Counted from the first letter of the stretch, positions 18,532 through 26,917 are shown. The stretch is DNA of 64,000 nucleotides from JAEZPW01 sp035629075 (GCA_035629075.1 DASPIK010000050.1:74614-138613), one strand, 5' to 3'. Notes: generated by a model not told the origin, from the sequence alone. Made by a program: numbers and translations.

Positions 18532-19367
18532 TTATGCGAGACCTCATGCTGCATAACCCTCTCGTCCACCATCAAACGTTCGATCTGATGGGCTCGTCCC
18601 GTTTCAGGATCGCAGTCGATAATCGCAGCGCACAGGCGAACATCGCCGCTGGCCGGTTCGAAACGGACAGGCATATTGGTCAGGAACTTCTGCAGAATGC
18701 ACTCCTTCGCCACGCCTATGACACTATCGTACGGTCCAGTCATGCCGACGTCGGTCTGATACGCTGTCCCACCCGGGAGCACTCGTTCATCGGCAGTGGG
18801 GATATGGGTGTGCGTGCCCAGAACTGCCGTCACTCTGCCGTCAAGGTGCCAACCAAGGGCAATCTTTTCTGAGGTGGCTTCGGCGTGAAAGTCCACAAGG
18901 ATCACTTTCGATGTTGTTCGACTGATCAAATCATCGGCGTAGCGAAAGGGATCCTCATTTGTGCCCATGAAAACCCGGCCCTGAAGGTTGATCACTGCGT
19001 AGGGGATGCCGGATCTCGTTCGCCCCTCATAAACGCCCCAACCTGGGGTCCCGTCGGGGTAGTTGGCCGGCCGCAGCACGCGTCGCGCGGGACTGTAAGG
19101 GTTGTCGTCGGCCATGTGGAAGTATTCGATGATCTCGCGTTTGTCCCACACGTGATTGCCGGTCGTAATTACGTCGATGCCGTAGTCGAACAACTCCTCA
19201 GCCAAGGCCGGAGTGATGCCGAATCCTGCGGCCGAATTCTCCCCATTGGCGATTACGAGATCGATGCTTCTGGCGCGGACCAAATCCGGCAGCAGTTCGC
19301 GGACAATGTGTCGGCCTGGTTTGCCGAATATGTCTCCGATGAAAATGATCCGCAATGTTCTCTCCAC
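18528..19367 (-). CDS. YmdB-type metallophosphoesterase
   Basis: A 279-residue member of the YmdB family, which hydrolyses 2',3'-cyclic nucleotides and in Bacillus influences biofilm and sporulation genes. All dimetal motifs are visible: FIGDIFGKPG, NGENSAAGFG, TGNHVWDKRE, VDFHAEATSEK and LGTHTHIPTADE. The listed start is GTG 19367. A TTG at 19355, preceded by GGAGAG and giving MRIIFIGD, fits the family start better. It is coupled by a 4-nt overlap to the HAD gene downstream. Confidence 0.92.
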   Translation of the reverse strand: MERTLRIIFIGDIFGKPGRHIVRELLPDLVRARSIDLVIANGENSAAGFGITPALAEELFDYGIDVITTGNHVWDKREIIEYFHMADDNPYSPARRVLRPANYPDGTPGWGVYEGRTRSGIPYAVINLQGRVFMGTNEDPFRYADDLISRTTSKVILVDFHAEATSEKIALGWHLDGRVTAVLGTHTHIPTADERVLPGGTAYQTDVGMTGPYDSVIGVAKECILQKFLTNMPVRFEPASGDVRLCAAIIDCDPETGRAHQIERLMVDERVMQHEVSHK

Positions 19368-19480
19368 GTTTAATCTTCTCTGAATTCGATGCTATCAGCA
19401 AACGAATGGGCGTACCAAAGTCGAATATCCTGACTTCACCCTCGCCAGGACGGCATAGAGTCAGATCAAGCAGGCCGTGC

Positions 19481-21094
19481 TCAGTTGGGCCGCAACTCCG
19501 CCGTGGTCAAGAAATCATAGTTCCCGGAGTGACTTGCCGCGACATTGGTAACTCGTCGCGAATGTACCAGCACGTTATCCAAATACCATAGATTGATGTA
19601 CGGCAGATCTTCCGCCAGAATCTGCTGGATTTCGCTGTAGATCTGCTTGCGCTTGCCCTGGTCCAGTTCGCGCCGTCCAGCCTCAATAAGTTCGTCGATC
19701 CGAGAGTTCGCATAGTAGCTGCGATTGGCTCGCTTCGGCGGAACGCTCGTCGAATGGAAAATATGCTCAAAAATGTCGGGATCTTCGTTGCCGCCGATCC
19801 AACGAAGTGAATACATCTGAAACGCGCCTTTCTGCACATCGGCGTAGAAAGTGGCGAACTCGAACGTGCGAATGTCCAACGCAATACCCACTTCTGCAAG
19901 CTGCTGCTGAAGGATCGCTGCAAGGAGTCTGGTGGATTCCTCGGTGGAGGTCTTCATCGTCAGATGAAAGCGCGTGCCGTTTCGCAGCGGATATCCGGCC
20001 TCATCGAGAAGTTCACGTGCTCGCTGCGGGTCGTGCGGGTAAGTTCGCACATGCGGATCGTACGCCCAATGCTGGGCGGGCAAGACGCTTGAGGCTGGCT
20101 GCGCCAGGTCGCGCCACAAGTAATGCAAGATGGGCCTGCGGTCGATCGCGTATGCGAGTGCCTGACGCACTCGGCGATCCTTGAGGATGGGGTCGCGAAG
20201 ATTGATCGCCAGGTAAGCGTAGATCGTGCCTGGAGTGGTTTGGATCGCGATAGTGCTGTCGTGTTTTAGCGCCTCGATCATGTCGGCTGTCAGTGCGTTG
20301 ATGGCGATGTCGGCGCTGCCTTTTCTCAGTTCTAATGCCCGGGTGGTAGTGTCGGGAACGACGAGGAAACGAACGCGAGGAACCCGGGAGTGGGTGCCCC
20401 AGTAGTGGTCATTGCGCTCGATGATGACCTCTTTGTCCTGCGCCTGGCTTACGAAGCGGAATGGACCCGTTCCGACAGGATTTCGGTTGAAGTCTTCCGC
20501 AGCTCCAAAGGGAACAATTCCGATTGCTCCATCGCTCACGTTCCACAGAAGTGTTGAATAGGGTTCTTTCAGGTGAAAGACCACCGTGTAGTTGTCAGGC
20601 GTGTCAATACGGTCCACGAACTTATAGGTGCTTGCCTTGGGAGTTCGCAACTTGCCGCTCATCACGGAATCGAAGGTCCACTTCACGTCACGAGATGTGA
20701 GCGGTCTTCCGTCGTGAAAGCGAACGTCCCGGCGTAGATGAAACACGTAGGTCAGTGGATCTGGAATGTCCCAACTCTCGGCTAACCATGGCCGAAGGTT
20801 GAAGTGTTCGTCGCGGCGTACGAGCGAGTCGAAGATCAGTTTGTCGATGCGTTCGGATTGAGCGTCAGTCCCCACGCGTGGATCCAGATTCGCCGGACTG
20901 CTCTCAATGATCATCACGAGCGTGTCGGGGGATGGCTTGGACGAGCAGGAGGTCAAGAGGAAAGCTAGGCCAATGGTGAGAACCACCAGCAGAATTCCGA
21001 GTTTCGAGTTTCGAGTTTCGAGTGCATCTGTCGTTCTGGCGGAGCTGGCTCTCGAAAGCTGAAACTCGAAACCCGAAACATCTTTTCTACGCAT
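19481..21094 (-). CDS. Family 5 extracellular solute-binding lipoprotein (peptide type)
   Basis: A 537-residue ABC-type substrate-binding protein of the OppA/DppA/MppA family. A lipobox LLTSC at residues 46-50 follows a strong hydrophobic stretch, so it should be lipid-anchored. Body motifs include WDIPDPLTYVFHLRRDVRFHDG and the NPVGTGPFRF block. The n-region before the hydrophobic core is unusually long (about 32 residues) and is encoded by GAGTTTC-type heptamer repeats. The ATG overlaps the end of anmK by 8 bp, so the two genes are probably co-expressed. No permease or ATPase gene is nearby. Muropeptide-derived peptides are a plausible ligand from context only. Confidence 0.88.
   Translation of the reverse strand: MRRKDVSGFEFQLSRASSARTTDALETRNSKLGILLVVLTIGLAFLLTSCSSKPSPDTLVMIIESSPANLDPRVGTDAQSERIDKLIFDSLVRRDEHFNLRPWLAESWDIPDPLTYVFHLRRDVRFHDGRPLTSRDVKWTFDSVMSGKLRTPKASTYKFVDRIDTPDNYTVVFHLKEPYSTLLWNVSDGAIGIVPFGAAEDFNRNPVGTGPFRFVSQAQDKEVIIERNDHYWGTHSRVPRVRFLVVPDTTTRALELRKGSADIAINALTADMIEALKHDSTIAIQTTPGTIYAYLAINLRDPILKDRRVRQALAYAIDRRPILHYLWRDLAQPASSVLPAQHWAYDPHVRTYPHDPQRARELLDEAGYPLRNGTRFHLTMKTSTEESTRLLAAILQQQLAEVGIALDIRTFEFATFYADVQKGAFQMYSLRWIGGNEDPDIFEHIFHSTSVPPKRANRSYYANSRIDELIEAGRRELDQGKRKQIYSEIQQILAEDLPYINLWYLDNVLVHSRRVTNVAASHSGNYDFLTTAELRPN
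20999..21080. repeat. Heptamer repeats in inverted arrangement
   Basis: Three and a half copies of GAGTTTC run head to tail at 20999-21023. Reverse-complement copies (GAAACTC, GAAACCC, GAAAC) lie at 21061-21079, so the two clusters can fold on each other. They fall inside the 5' coding region of the solute-binding protein gene. A degenerate TTTCTGG/TTTCTAG relative is at 26347-26382. Confidence 0.75.
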
Positions 21095-22250
21095 AGCTGA
21101 TTTTGCCCAACACGGTCGGCCGTTTTGCGCCTGTTGCAGACGGAACGTTAGAAGCTTCTCTGCGCCAGGTTTCGTAGGCAAGCAGGGCAAAAGCCACGGC
21201 TTCCTTCGCGTCCGACGCGAGACCTACGTCATCCGACGTGCGAATCTTCAATCCCCATGGCGCCAGTTCACTGCCGATCATGCGCATGAGGGTGCGGTTT
21301 TTCGCTCCACCACCTGACACAATGTAATCGTGATACAACTTGCCATCGCGCTGGCCGTCCTGCTGTGTGGCCGGCAGGAGCGAGCGTACAGCTTCGGCGA
21401 TCGAGCGCGCAGTCAGGGACGTGGCGGTTGCAACGATGTCTTCGTTTCGGGCACGGCGGCACTTGCGCAGAAACTCGGTGACGAACTCCCGTCCGAATTC
21501 CTCTCGCCCGGCGGTTTTCGGTGGCTTGCGGTGGAAGAAGTTGGCGCGCAGGAGTTCGGAAACTACTGTGTCCAGGACCTTGCCGCGTGAAGCAACCTGG
21601 CCATCCTTGTCGTACCGTTTGCCGAAAAAGCGATCCATCACCTGATCGATCACCATGTTGCCGGGGCCGGTGTCGAACGCCGAGACCTGCTCTGGCGCTG
21701 CTTTCGGAGGAATGGAGGTTAGATTGCCGATGCCGCCGATGTTCTGCACGATACGGCCACGCCGTGGATGCCGAAACAAAACGTAGTCGAGGAACGGTAC
21801 CAGCGGAGCGCCCTTACCGCCGTTCGCCATATCGGCTGGTCGGAAATCTGTTACCGCTGGAACGCCGCATCGGGCCGCTATGATCGAACCTTCACCGGTT
21901 TGCCATGTGCACGCAATTTTTCGGCCTAGGTAATTTGCCGCTTCGCCTTGGTGGTAAATGGTCTGGCCGTGGCAACCAACCAGATCGGCCTTGAGCGAGG
22001 CGCGGCGGCAGGTTTCGTTGACGGCCTCGGCATAAAGTTCGCCTAGCAAGAAGTTCATCCGCGTCATGTCCGCCACGCTGACGGTCGCGTTCATCATCGA
22101 GAGCACCGTTCGACGGACGTTGGCGGGAAAGGGGTACTCATCATGCGCGAGCAGTTCCAAGCGAGTGCGGAAACCGCGTCCCATCAGACGAACCAACGCA
22201 ACGTTGATACCGTCGGCGGACGTTCCGCTCATTACCCCTGCAACGATCAC
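21087..22250 (-). CDS. anmK: Anhydro-N-acetylmuramic acid kinase
   Basis: Converts 1,6-anhydroMurNAc to MurNAc-6-phosphate during peptidoglycan recycling. The family start VAGVMSGTSADG is at residues 3-14, with the FRPADMANGGKGAPLVP block, the QNIGGIGN segment and the GGGAKN nucleotide site following. GTG 22250 is chosen because AGAGGA precedes it and MIVAGVMSGTSADG matches the usual N terminus; the frame is open 12 codons further. It follows nagZ, which makes its substrate class, and overlaps the peptide-binding lipoprotein gene. Confidence 0.94.
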   Translation of the reverse strand: MIVAGVMSGTSADGINVALVRLMGRGFRTRLELLAHDEYPFPANVRRTVLSMMNATVSVADMTRMNFLLGELYAEAVNETCRRASLKADLVGCHGQTIYHQGEAANYLGRKIACTWQTGEGSIIAARCGVPAVTDFRPADMANGGKGAPLVPFLDYVLFRHPRRGRIVQNIGGIGNLTSIPPKAAPEQVSAFDTGPGNMVIDQVMDRFFGKRYDKDGQVASRGKVLDTVVSELLRANFFHRKPPKTAGREEFGREFVTEFLRKCRRARNEDIVATATSLTARSIAEAVRSLLPATQQDGQRDGKLYHDYIVSGGGAKNRTLMRMIGSELAPWGLKIRTSDDVGLASDAKEAVAFALLAYETWRREASNVPSATGAKRPTVLGKISYA

Positions 22251-22311
22251 AGTTCTTCCTCTTTCGACAAGAATTACACACAACAACTAGAGCCTGAATT
22301 GCACAAATCAC

Positions 22312-23433
22312 CTACATCGAGACTTTTACTAGCCTGACTTCTTCTGACAGTTCCCACAACTCGCGGCGAAGCTTATCCATTACAGCTTGCGTCGGAGCAG
22401 GGCAGCGCCGGGTGGCGAGCTTCGCCTTCTTCTTGAGCGCTAGCACGCGTTCGGTCGAGGCGCGGACCTGCGCGGCGAAGCGCGTGTTCTGCTCGGCATG
22501 GTGCAGCACGGCGTGAAACGCAGAAATTACGTTCTTCTCCTGGCGCGAAACAAGGTACATGTCACCGCCGGCTTGCAGGTGCGCCAATGCTGCTTCGCCG
22601 ACCAGCGTGGGTGCGTCGCTGCTGTCGAGGCGAGATGCGGCGGCTTCTTTCGCAGCGCCCATTTCCAAGTCGTCGGAGACGATCACGCCCTTGTAGCCGA
22701 GCTTCCTGCGGAGGACGTCGGTGATCCACTTTTTGGACAGGGAAGCGGGCAGCGCGTCGACCGCCGGGTAGGCCGCGTGCGACACCATGATGAATGGCAT
22801 CTGCTCGTGCAGTTCGCGGTAGGGAACCACGTCTTCATTCCACAGTTGCTTGAACGTTCGGTCGATCGGGGCGATGTTCTTGTGCGTGTCGAGCGCGCCG
22901 CCGCCCAGTCCGGGGAAGTGCTTGCCGCAGCCGAGAACGTGGGCTGCTTTCAGTCCAGCCAGGAATTCGCGAGCGTAGGCTGTAGCCTGCTTGGGGTCGG
23001 GCGAAACGGCTCGGGAGGTCAGCACTTTGCGGGCTGGTTCAAGAGCGAGATCGCAGACGGGCGCGAAGTCGACGTTGAATCCGAGCGCGCGAACCTCGTT
23101 GGCGATGACATAGCCATGCAGGCGGAAGAGCTTGCGGACGCCGGTTTCGAACACGTCGGCGGCCGAGGGTGCGGGGCCGATGACGTTCTTAAAGCGATCA
23201 ACGGTGCCGCCCTCCATGTCTACGCAGGTGAAGAGCGGGGTGCGAACGCAGCGGCGAAGTTCGCGCAGAAGTTCCCATGTCTGGCGCGGTTCGGCGATGT
23301 TACGGGCGAACAGCACGACGCCGCCAGGTTGAAGCGCACTCACCATCGACAGCAGTTTCGCCGTGGGCTCCGTGCCGTCGAAGCCCATGACGAGAAGTTG
23401 GCCGACCTGTTCTTCCAGGGTGTGTTTAGGCAT
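22312..23433 (-). CDS. nagZ: Beta-N-acetylhexosaminidase (glycoside hydrolase 3)
   Basis: Removes GlcNAc from anhydro-muropeptides in peptidoglycan recycling. Family signatures are present: VDMEGGTVDRF (71-81), KHFPG with the catalytic Asp/His pair D182/H184 in GGGALDTH, and the nucleophile region VSDDLEM (252-258). No signal peptide is seen, so a cytosolic location is expected. An extra C-terminal tail of about 40 residues is Lys/Arg-rich. It lies upstream of anmK on the same strand, which supports a recycling operon. Confidence 0.92.
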   Translation of the reverse strand: MPKHTLEEQVGQLLVMGFDGTEPTAKLLSMVSALQPGGVVLFARNIAEPRQTWELLRELRRCVRTPLFTCVDMEGGTVDRFKNVIGPAPSAADVFETGVRKLFRLHGYVIANEVRALGFNVDFAPVCDLALEPARKVLTSRAVSPDPKQATAYAREFLAGLKAAHVLGCGKHFPGLGGGALDTHKNIAPIDRTFKQLWNEDVVPYRELHEQMPFIMVSHAAYPAVDALPASLSKKWITDVLRRKLGYKGVIVSDDLEMGAAKEAAASRLDSSDAPTLVGEAALAHLQAGGDMYLVSRQEKNVISAFHAVLHHAEQNTRFAAQVRASTERVLALKKKAKLATRRCPAPTQAVMDKLRRELWELSEEVRLVKVSM

Positions 23434-23590
23434 TCAGCACTCAGCAGTAACCAGTCATTGGCTGTACGCAGTAGCGTAACAAGGTGAGGGCGATTGCGGT
23501 AGGAGTTCTTGCAATTGTAGATTCCGGAATTCGCAACAAGTGCGTCGGTCAGCGGTGCATCGGCATCTGAACACGCGCAAGGAGGTCAAC

Positions 23591-24064
23591 ATGAACCGAG
23601 TCACCTTTTCAATCGTCATTGATGCCCCAAAAGAACTCGTATGGCGGACCATGCTTGAAGATGCAACCTACAGGGAGTGGACGAGCCCATTCGCCGAGGG
23701 TTCGTATGCGGTCACCGACTGGAAGGAGGGCAGCAAGGCGCTGTTCCTGACGCCCTCGGGCGAGGGCATGGTCAGCAAGATCGCGGCGCATCGACCGAAT
23801 GAGTTTCTGTCTATCAAGCATCTTGGAACGGTGAAGAACGGTGTTGAGGACACGGAGAGTCAAGAAGCAAAGGGATGGGGCGAAGCGCTGGAGAATTACA
23901 GCATCACCGAGGCGAACGGCTCCTCGACGTTGAAAATCGAAATGGATGCGACCGACGAATACAAGAGCTACTTCGAGGAAACGTGGCCTAAGGCGCTCAG
24001 CAAGCTGCAAGAAATAGCGGAGAGGGAAGCGCAGGCTGAACGGGGAAGAAGGCAGTCCGCGTGA
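23591..24064 (+). CDS. SRPBCC / AHSA1-family protein
   Basis: A 157-residue START-like helix-grip protein. It opens with FSIVIDAPKELVWRTMLEDATYREWTSPFAEGS, the typical AHSA1 start, and ends in a helix rich in Lys/Glu. Members bind small hydrophobic ligands or assist Hsp90-like ATPases; the role here is unknown. A GGAGG ribosome-binding site precedes the ATG. It is divergent from nagZ. Confidence 0.85.
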   Translation: MNRVTFSIVIDAPKELVWRTMLEDATYREWTSPFAEGSYAVTDWKEGSKALFLTPSGEGMVSKIAAHRPNEFLSIKHLGTVKNGVEDTESQEAKGWGEALENYSITEANGSSTLKIEMDATDEYKSYFEETWPKALSKLQEIAEREAQAERGRRQSA

Positions 24065-24118
24065 AGGACTGCAGCCGTGGTGCAGGGGGCTCACCAACCT
24101 CAAGCTTGGATGCGAATG

Positions 24119-24202
24119 GTCATCCTGAGAGCGGCGACGCGCCCGTGTGCATTAATCGTGGTGCGCGCAAGTGCATAGATCCTTCGCGGCACTCAGGATG
24201 AC
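24119..24202. repeat. Dispersed-type palindromic repeat, GTCATCCTGAG
   Basis: An 11-bp inverted repeat, GTCATCCTGAG at 24119-24129 and CTCAGGATGAC at 24192-24202, bounds 62 bp that includes GATCCTTCGCGGCA. This fits a short mobile-type intergenic palindrome. It fills the gap between the AHSA1 and DUF899 genes. Confidence 0.55.
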
Positions 24203-24229
24203 AGGTTCCTGAACAAGGAGACCATAGCC

Positions 24230-24991
24230 ATGACGAAGCACATGACCGGGACACGTGAAGAGTGGCTTGCAGCGCGGCGCGAACTGCTCAAGGCGGAGAA
24301 GGAGCTAACGCGGCGCAGCGATGAACTGGCGCGGCGGCGGCAGGAACTGCCGTGGGTCCGAGTCAATAAAGAGTATCGATTCGAGACCGACGAAGGGGAC
24401 GCCTCGCTGGCGGACCTCTTCCGAGGGCGCTCGCAGCTCCTTGTCTATCACTTCATGTTCGGGCCCGACTACACGGCGGGATGCCCGTCCTGCTCGGCGA
24501 TCGCGGACGGCTTCAACGGGTTCGTGACTCACCTGGCCAACCATGACGTGATGCTCTGGGCGGTGTCGCGCGCGCCGCTTGATAAGCTGCAGGCGTATAA
24601 GCGGCGAATGGGCTGGACGTTTTCCTGTGCGTCTTCATTCGGCAGCGACTTCAACTCCGACTTCAGCGTCGGGTTCACAGAGGAGCAACAGAGCAAGGAA
24701 GGTATCGAATACAACTACCAGCGCGAGCCCGCGTGGCGCCAGCCGGCGGAGAGTTCCGGCGACGTCAAGTTCGCGGCCATGTCCGGAACGGACGCGGCCA
24801 CGTACACGCGAGAGAGGCCGGGCATGAGCGCGTTCGCACGCGAGGACGGGGTAATCTACCACACCTATTCGGCCTACGCGCGCGGACTGGACGTTCTCTG
24901 GGGCATGTATCAGTGGCTCGACCGCGCTCCCAAGGGGCGCAATGAGACGAGCGCCTGGTGGCGCCGCCACGACGAGTACGGCAAGGGATGA
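24230..24991 (+). CDS. DUF899 / thioredoxin-like family protein
   Basis: A 253-residue member of the DUF899 family (a thioredoxin-fold group). It opens with a Lys/Arg/Glu-rich helix (about 1-42) and then shows the FMFGPDYTAGCPSCSAIADGFNG block with a CPSC pair (about 84-87), a clear redox-type motif. The final third has the family HTYSAYARGLD and a late WWRRHDEYG. The biochemical role is not established. Its stop overlaps the ATG of the next gene by 4 nt. Confidence 0.88.
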   Translation: MTKHMTGTREEWLAARRELLKAEKELTRRSDELARRRQELPWVRVNKEYRFETDEGDASLADLFRGRSQLLVYHFMFGPDYTAGCPSCSAIADGFNGFVTHLANHDVMLWAVSRAPLDKLQAYKRRMGWTFSCASSFGSDFNSDFSVGFTEEQQSKEGIEYNYQREPAWRQPAESSGDVKFAAMSGTDAATYTRERPGMSAFAREDGVIYHTYSAYARGLDVLWGMYQWLDRAPKGRNETSAWWRRHDEYGKG

Positions 24992-25524
24992 GCGACAAGG
25001 ACGCGGCACCCGCCAACACGGGCAAGATCATCCTCATGCTCCTTTTAGCGGGATTGACAGTGCATTCGCAGGTGAAGCCAACTGCCGGAGAGCGCCTGAA
25101 GGCACAACATCCAGCCGTCGAATGGAACCTTGCGTCGGCCGTGACGGTTGACATCGATTGCGATGGCAAGCCGGACTCGTTTCTCTGGGGCGTGGATAAA
25201 CACGTCACGCGCGAATTCGTGATAAGTGACAAGCCGGTGCGACAAATCCGGCAAGAGATCGTCTTAGGCCTCGAGCGCGGCGGTTCGCCCAGGACTCAGA
25301 CGGAAAACATCCCCTTCAGAAAAGACACCGGCTACTACGGCTTCTGTTCTCTGCCAAAGACCATTGAAGTAAAGCCGTTATCGTGCGACTGGGAGCAGGG
25401 GCTGCTTCCGGGCTGTAGTGCCAACAACCGATGCGAGGCACTCTGGATTCGCGATGATGAATGTGGCGAGTTCTTCGTGTTCTGGGACGCGTCGAGACGA
25501 CGGATGATATGGGTAAGGCACTGA
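24988..25524 (+). CDS. Small exported or membrane-anchored protein, unknown
   Basis: I do not recognise this 178-residue protein. Residues 14-28 (KIILMLLLAGLTVHS) form a hydrophobic segment that could be a signal peptide. The mature part contains an acidic DIDCDGKPDSFLWG loop and five cysteines, two of them as LPGC and NNRC. It overlaps the DUF899 stop by 4 nt (ATGA), so co-translation is likely. Its last 190 bp are antisense to the tail of the zinc-finger gene on the other strand. Confidence 0.65.
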   Translation: MSDKDAAPANTGKIILMLLLAGLTVHSQVKPTAGERLKAQHPAVEWNLASAVTVDIDCDGKPDSFLWGVDKHVTREFVISDKPVRQIRQEIVLGLERGGSPRTQTENIPFRKDTGYYGFCSLPKTIEVKPLSCDWEQGLLPGCSANNRCEALWIRDDECGEFFVFWDASRRRMIWVRH

Positions 25525-26216
25525 GCCACATCTGGCGAATCGGGTGATCGAGTGATCGGGCCATCGGGTGATCGGGTGATGGGGTGATTGGGGGAGGCGC
25601 TGCTCGGGATGATAGCGGTGTGTTGAATTTGATGATTGGATGATTTGACGATTGGATGATTGAAAACCGTAACCGCAGAGGGCGCCGAGGACGCAGAGGA
25701 AGCGGAGAGGATCGGGTCATCCGGGGATTGAGCCATCGAGCGGCCGTCCGTCTGCGAGTCTACTTCGGCGGTGTGCGGTTCAAGTCGGTCATGGGCGGCC
25801 CCTTTGCGCTCCTCTTGCTTGGTGCGCAGGTCGTTAAGGATGCGGCGCTCTTCTTCTTTTTGCTTGAGTTCTTCGAGTTCGTAGTCGGGGAGTTGGGTGA
25901 CGGCCTGGGACATGTGGAGGCGGTTGTCGAAGGCGAGTTGGCGGCTTTGTTCGGCGGCGATCTGGAGGGCCCAGAGGAGCTGCGAGGCACGGCGCTCGTC
26001 GATGCGGCGGTCGATGATGGCGAGCATGACGTTGTGAATGCCGACCTGAATGGCGGCGGCGTTCTCGGGGAACGGGATTTGAACGACCCGAGCCTGGGTG
26101 CGCGGACGATGGTCGGGTGAGTGGTGGTGGAAGTAGCAGAACGACTGCCCGCGGAGCGCGGGCGAGCCGCAACGGAGGCCGTTGGCCTTGACGTGGGTGC
26201 AGGATTTGAATGGCAT
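25335..26216 (-). CDS. CxH zinc-finger-like protein with repeat-derived tail
   Basis: The first 150 residues look real. They open CTHVKANGLRCGSPALRG with FCYFHHH, a probable Cys/His metal site, and continue through a helix (VMLAIIDRRIDERRASQLLWALQIAAEQS) and a charged coiled coil (about 115-145). I recall proteins of this type from acidobacterial genomes. After about residue 170 the frame is low-complexity (NHPIVKSSNHQIQ, repeated ITRSPD) because it reads through GATTGGATGAT-type DNA repeats. It then overlaps the opposite-strand gene by 190 bp. The natural end may lie earlier, or the tail may be decayed. Confidence 0.55.
   Translation of the reverse strand: MPFKSCTHVKANGLRCGSPALRGQSFCYFHHHSPDHRPRTQARVVQIPFPENAAAIQVGIHNVMLAIIDRRIDERRASQLLWALQIAAEQSRQLAFDNRLHMSQAVTQLPDYELEELKQKEEERRILNDLRTKQEERKGAAHDRLEPHTAEVDSQTDGRSMAQSPDDPILSASSASSAPSAVTVFNHPIVKSSNHQIQHTAIIPSSASPNHPITRSPDGPITRSPDSPDVAQCLTHIIRRLDASQNTKNSPHSSSRIQSASHRLLALQPGSSPCSQSHDNGFTSMVFGREQKP
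25541..25665. repeat. Degenerate tandem repeats, GATCGGGTGAT and GATTGGATGAT types
   Basis: A first block is built of GGGTGATCG/CCATCGGGTGATCG units. A second block, at about 25621-25665, is built of GATTTGATGATTGGATGAT units. A short version of the second type recurs after hemC at about 35841-35868. They have no spacer structure and are not CRISPR. Confidence 0.75.
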
Positions 26217-26665
26217 TGGGTATTGGGTCTTTAGTCGTTAGGTATTGGGTAACACCCCCGCCCCCTGGATCTCGGGGAGCCGCTGAAAATGCGGGTTTGC
26301 GCGAGGGTGATCTCTCAAAGTCCTCATTCCAGAGGAGTTGAGGTTTGATTCGAGTTTCTGGTTTCTAGTTTCTGGTTTCTTGTTGTTGGTTCTACTTCCA
26401 GTGTAGCGAGACGGGAGGGGTGAACCCGCCACGTGTGCCGGGATTATTTCTCGTTTGGCGTGAGTGGGTTGCGGAGATTTTAAGGTTCCGTGCGCTTGAC
26501 AGGTTTTGAAACCCATCACAGAGGACACGGGGGACGCGGAGGAAAGGCCGAAGGAGATCCAGAGGTGCGCGAAGGTCACGCGGAGGATTAGACGGAACGC
26601 AGAGGAAGCGGAGGAAGCAACGGACTCTTGTATTACAAAGTAATACTGGATATAGTTTCCGCATT
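26217..26665. other. 449-bp gene-free, repeat-rich gap
   Basis: No convincing gene is seen. It holds TTTCTGGTTTCTAG-type repeats at 26347-26382. A GA/CGCAGAGG-rich stretch runs from about 26516 to 26620, in which ACGCAGAGGAAGCGGAG (26597-26613) repeats exactly a copy at 25691-25707. The last 38 bp are the promoter of the toxin-antitoxin pair. Confidence 0.6.
26628..26656 (+). promoter_or_regulatory. Toxin-antitoxin promoter with embedded palindromic operator
   Basis: TTGTAT (26628-26633) and TATAGT (26651-26656) are separated by exactly 17 bp. The perfect palindrome GTATTACaaaGTAATAC (26630-26646) overlaps the -35 box and spacer, the place expected for an autorepressing antitoxin. The antitoxin ATG lies 10 nt past the -10 box with no ribosome-binding site, so the transcript is likely leaderless. 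Confidence 0.55.
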
Positions 26666-26917
26666 ATGTCCAGTCCCGAGAAGACTATCAGCTTCCGAGC
26701 CGACGCTGAAAAGATGAAGGCGCTCGATGAACTCGCCGCTGCGCAGGACCGGTCTCGAAGCTACCTGATCAACGAGGCCATCACCAACTATCTAGAACTG
26801 CATGCTTACCAGGACGCGCTGGTGCGCAAGGGTATGGAAGAGATGCGGAAGGGGCGCGTCGTAGGCCATGAAGAGGTTGTAAGGCGGTTCAAGAAACGGA
26901 CGAGACGCGCAAGTTGA
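26666..26917 (+). CDS. CopG/RHH-type antitoxin
   Basis: An 83-residue ribbon-helix-helix protein. The strand TISFRADAEKMKALDELAA and the following helix-turn SRSYLINEAITNYLE match the RHH DNA-binding fold. The basic, polar C-terminal tail (about 50-83) is the usual toxin-binding region. It should form dimers that bind the palindrome at 26630-26646 and repress the operon. The stop TGA overlaps the toxin ATG by one base (TGATG). Confidence 0.88.
   Translation: MSSPEKTISFRADAEKMKALDELAAAQDRSRSYLINEAITNYLELHAYQDALVRKGMEEMRKGRVVGHEEVVRRFKKRTRRAS

Noticed and set aside
25541..25665. Possible CRISPR array
   Set aside because: The units are directly abutting and degenerate, with no unique spacers and no cas genes nearby.
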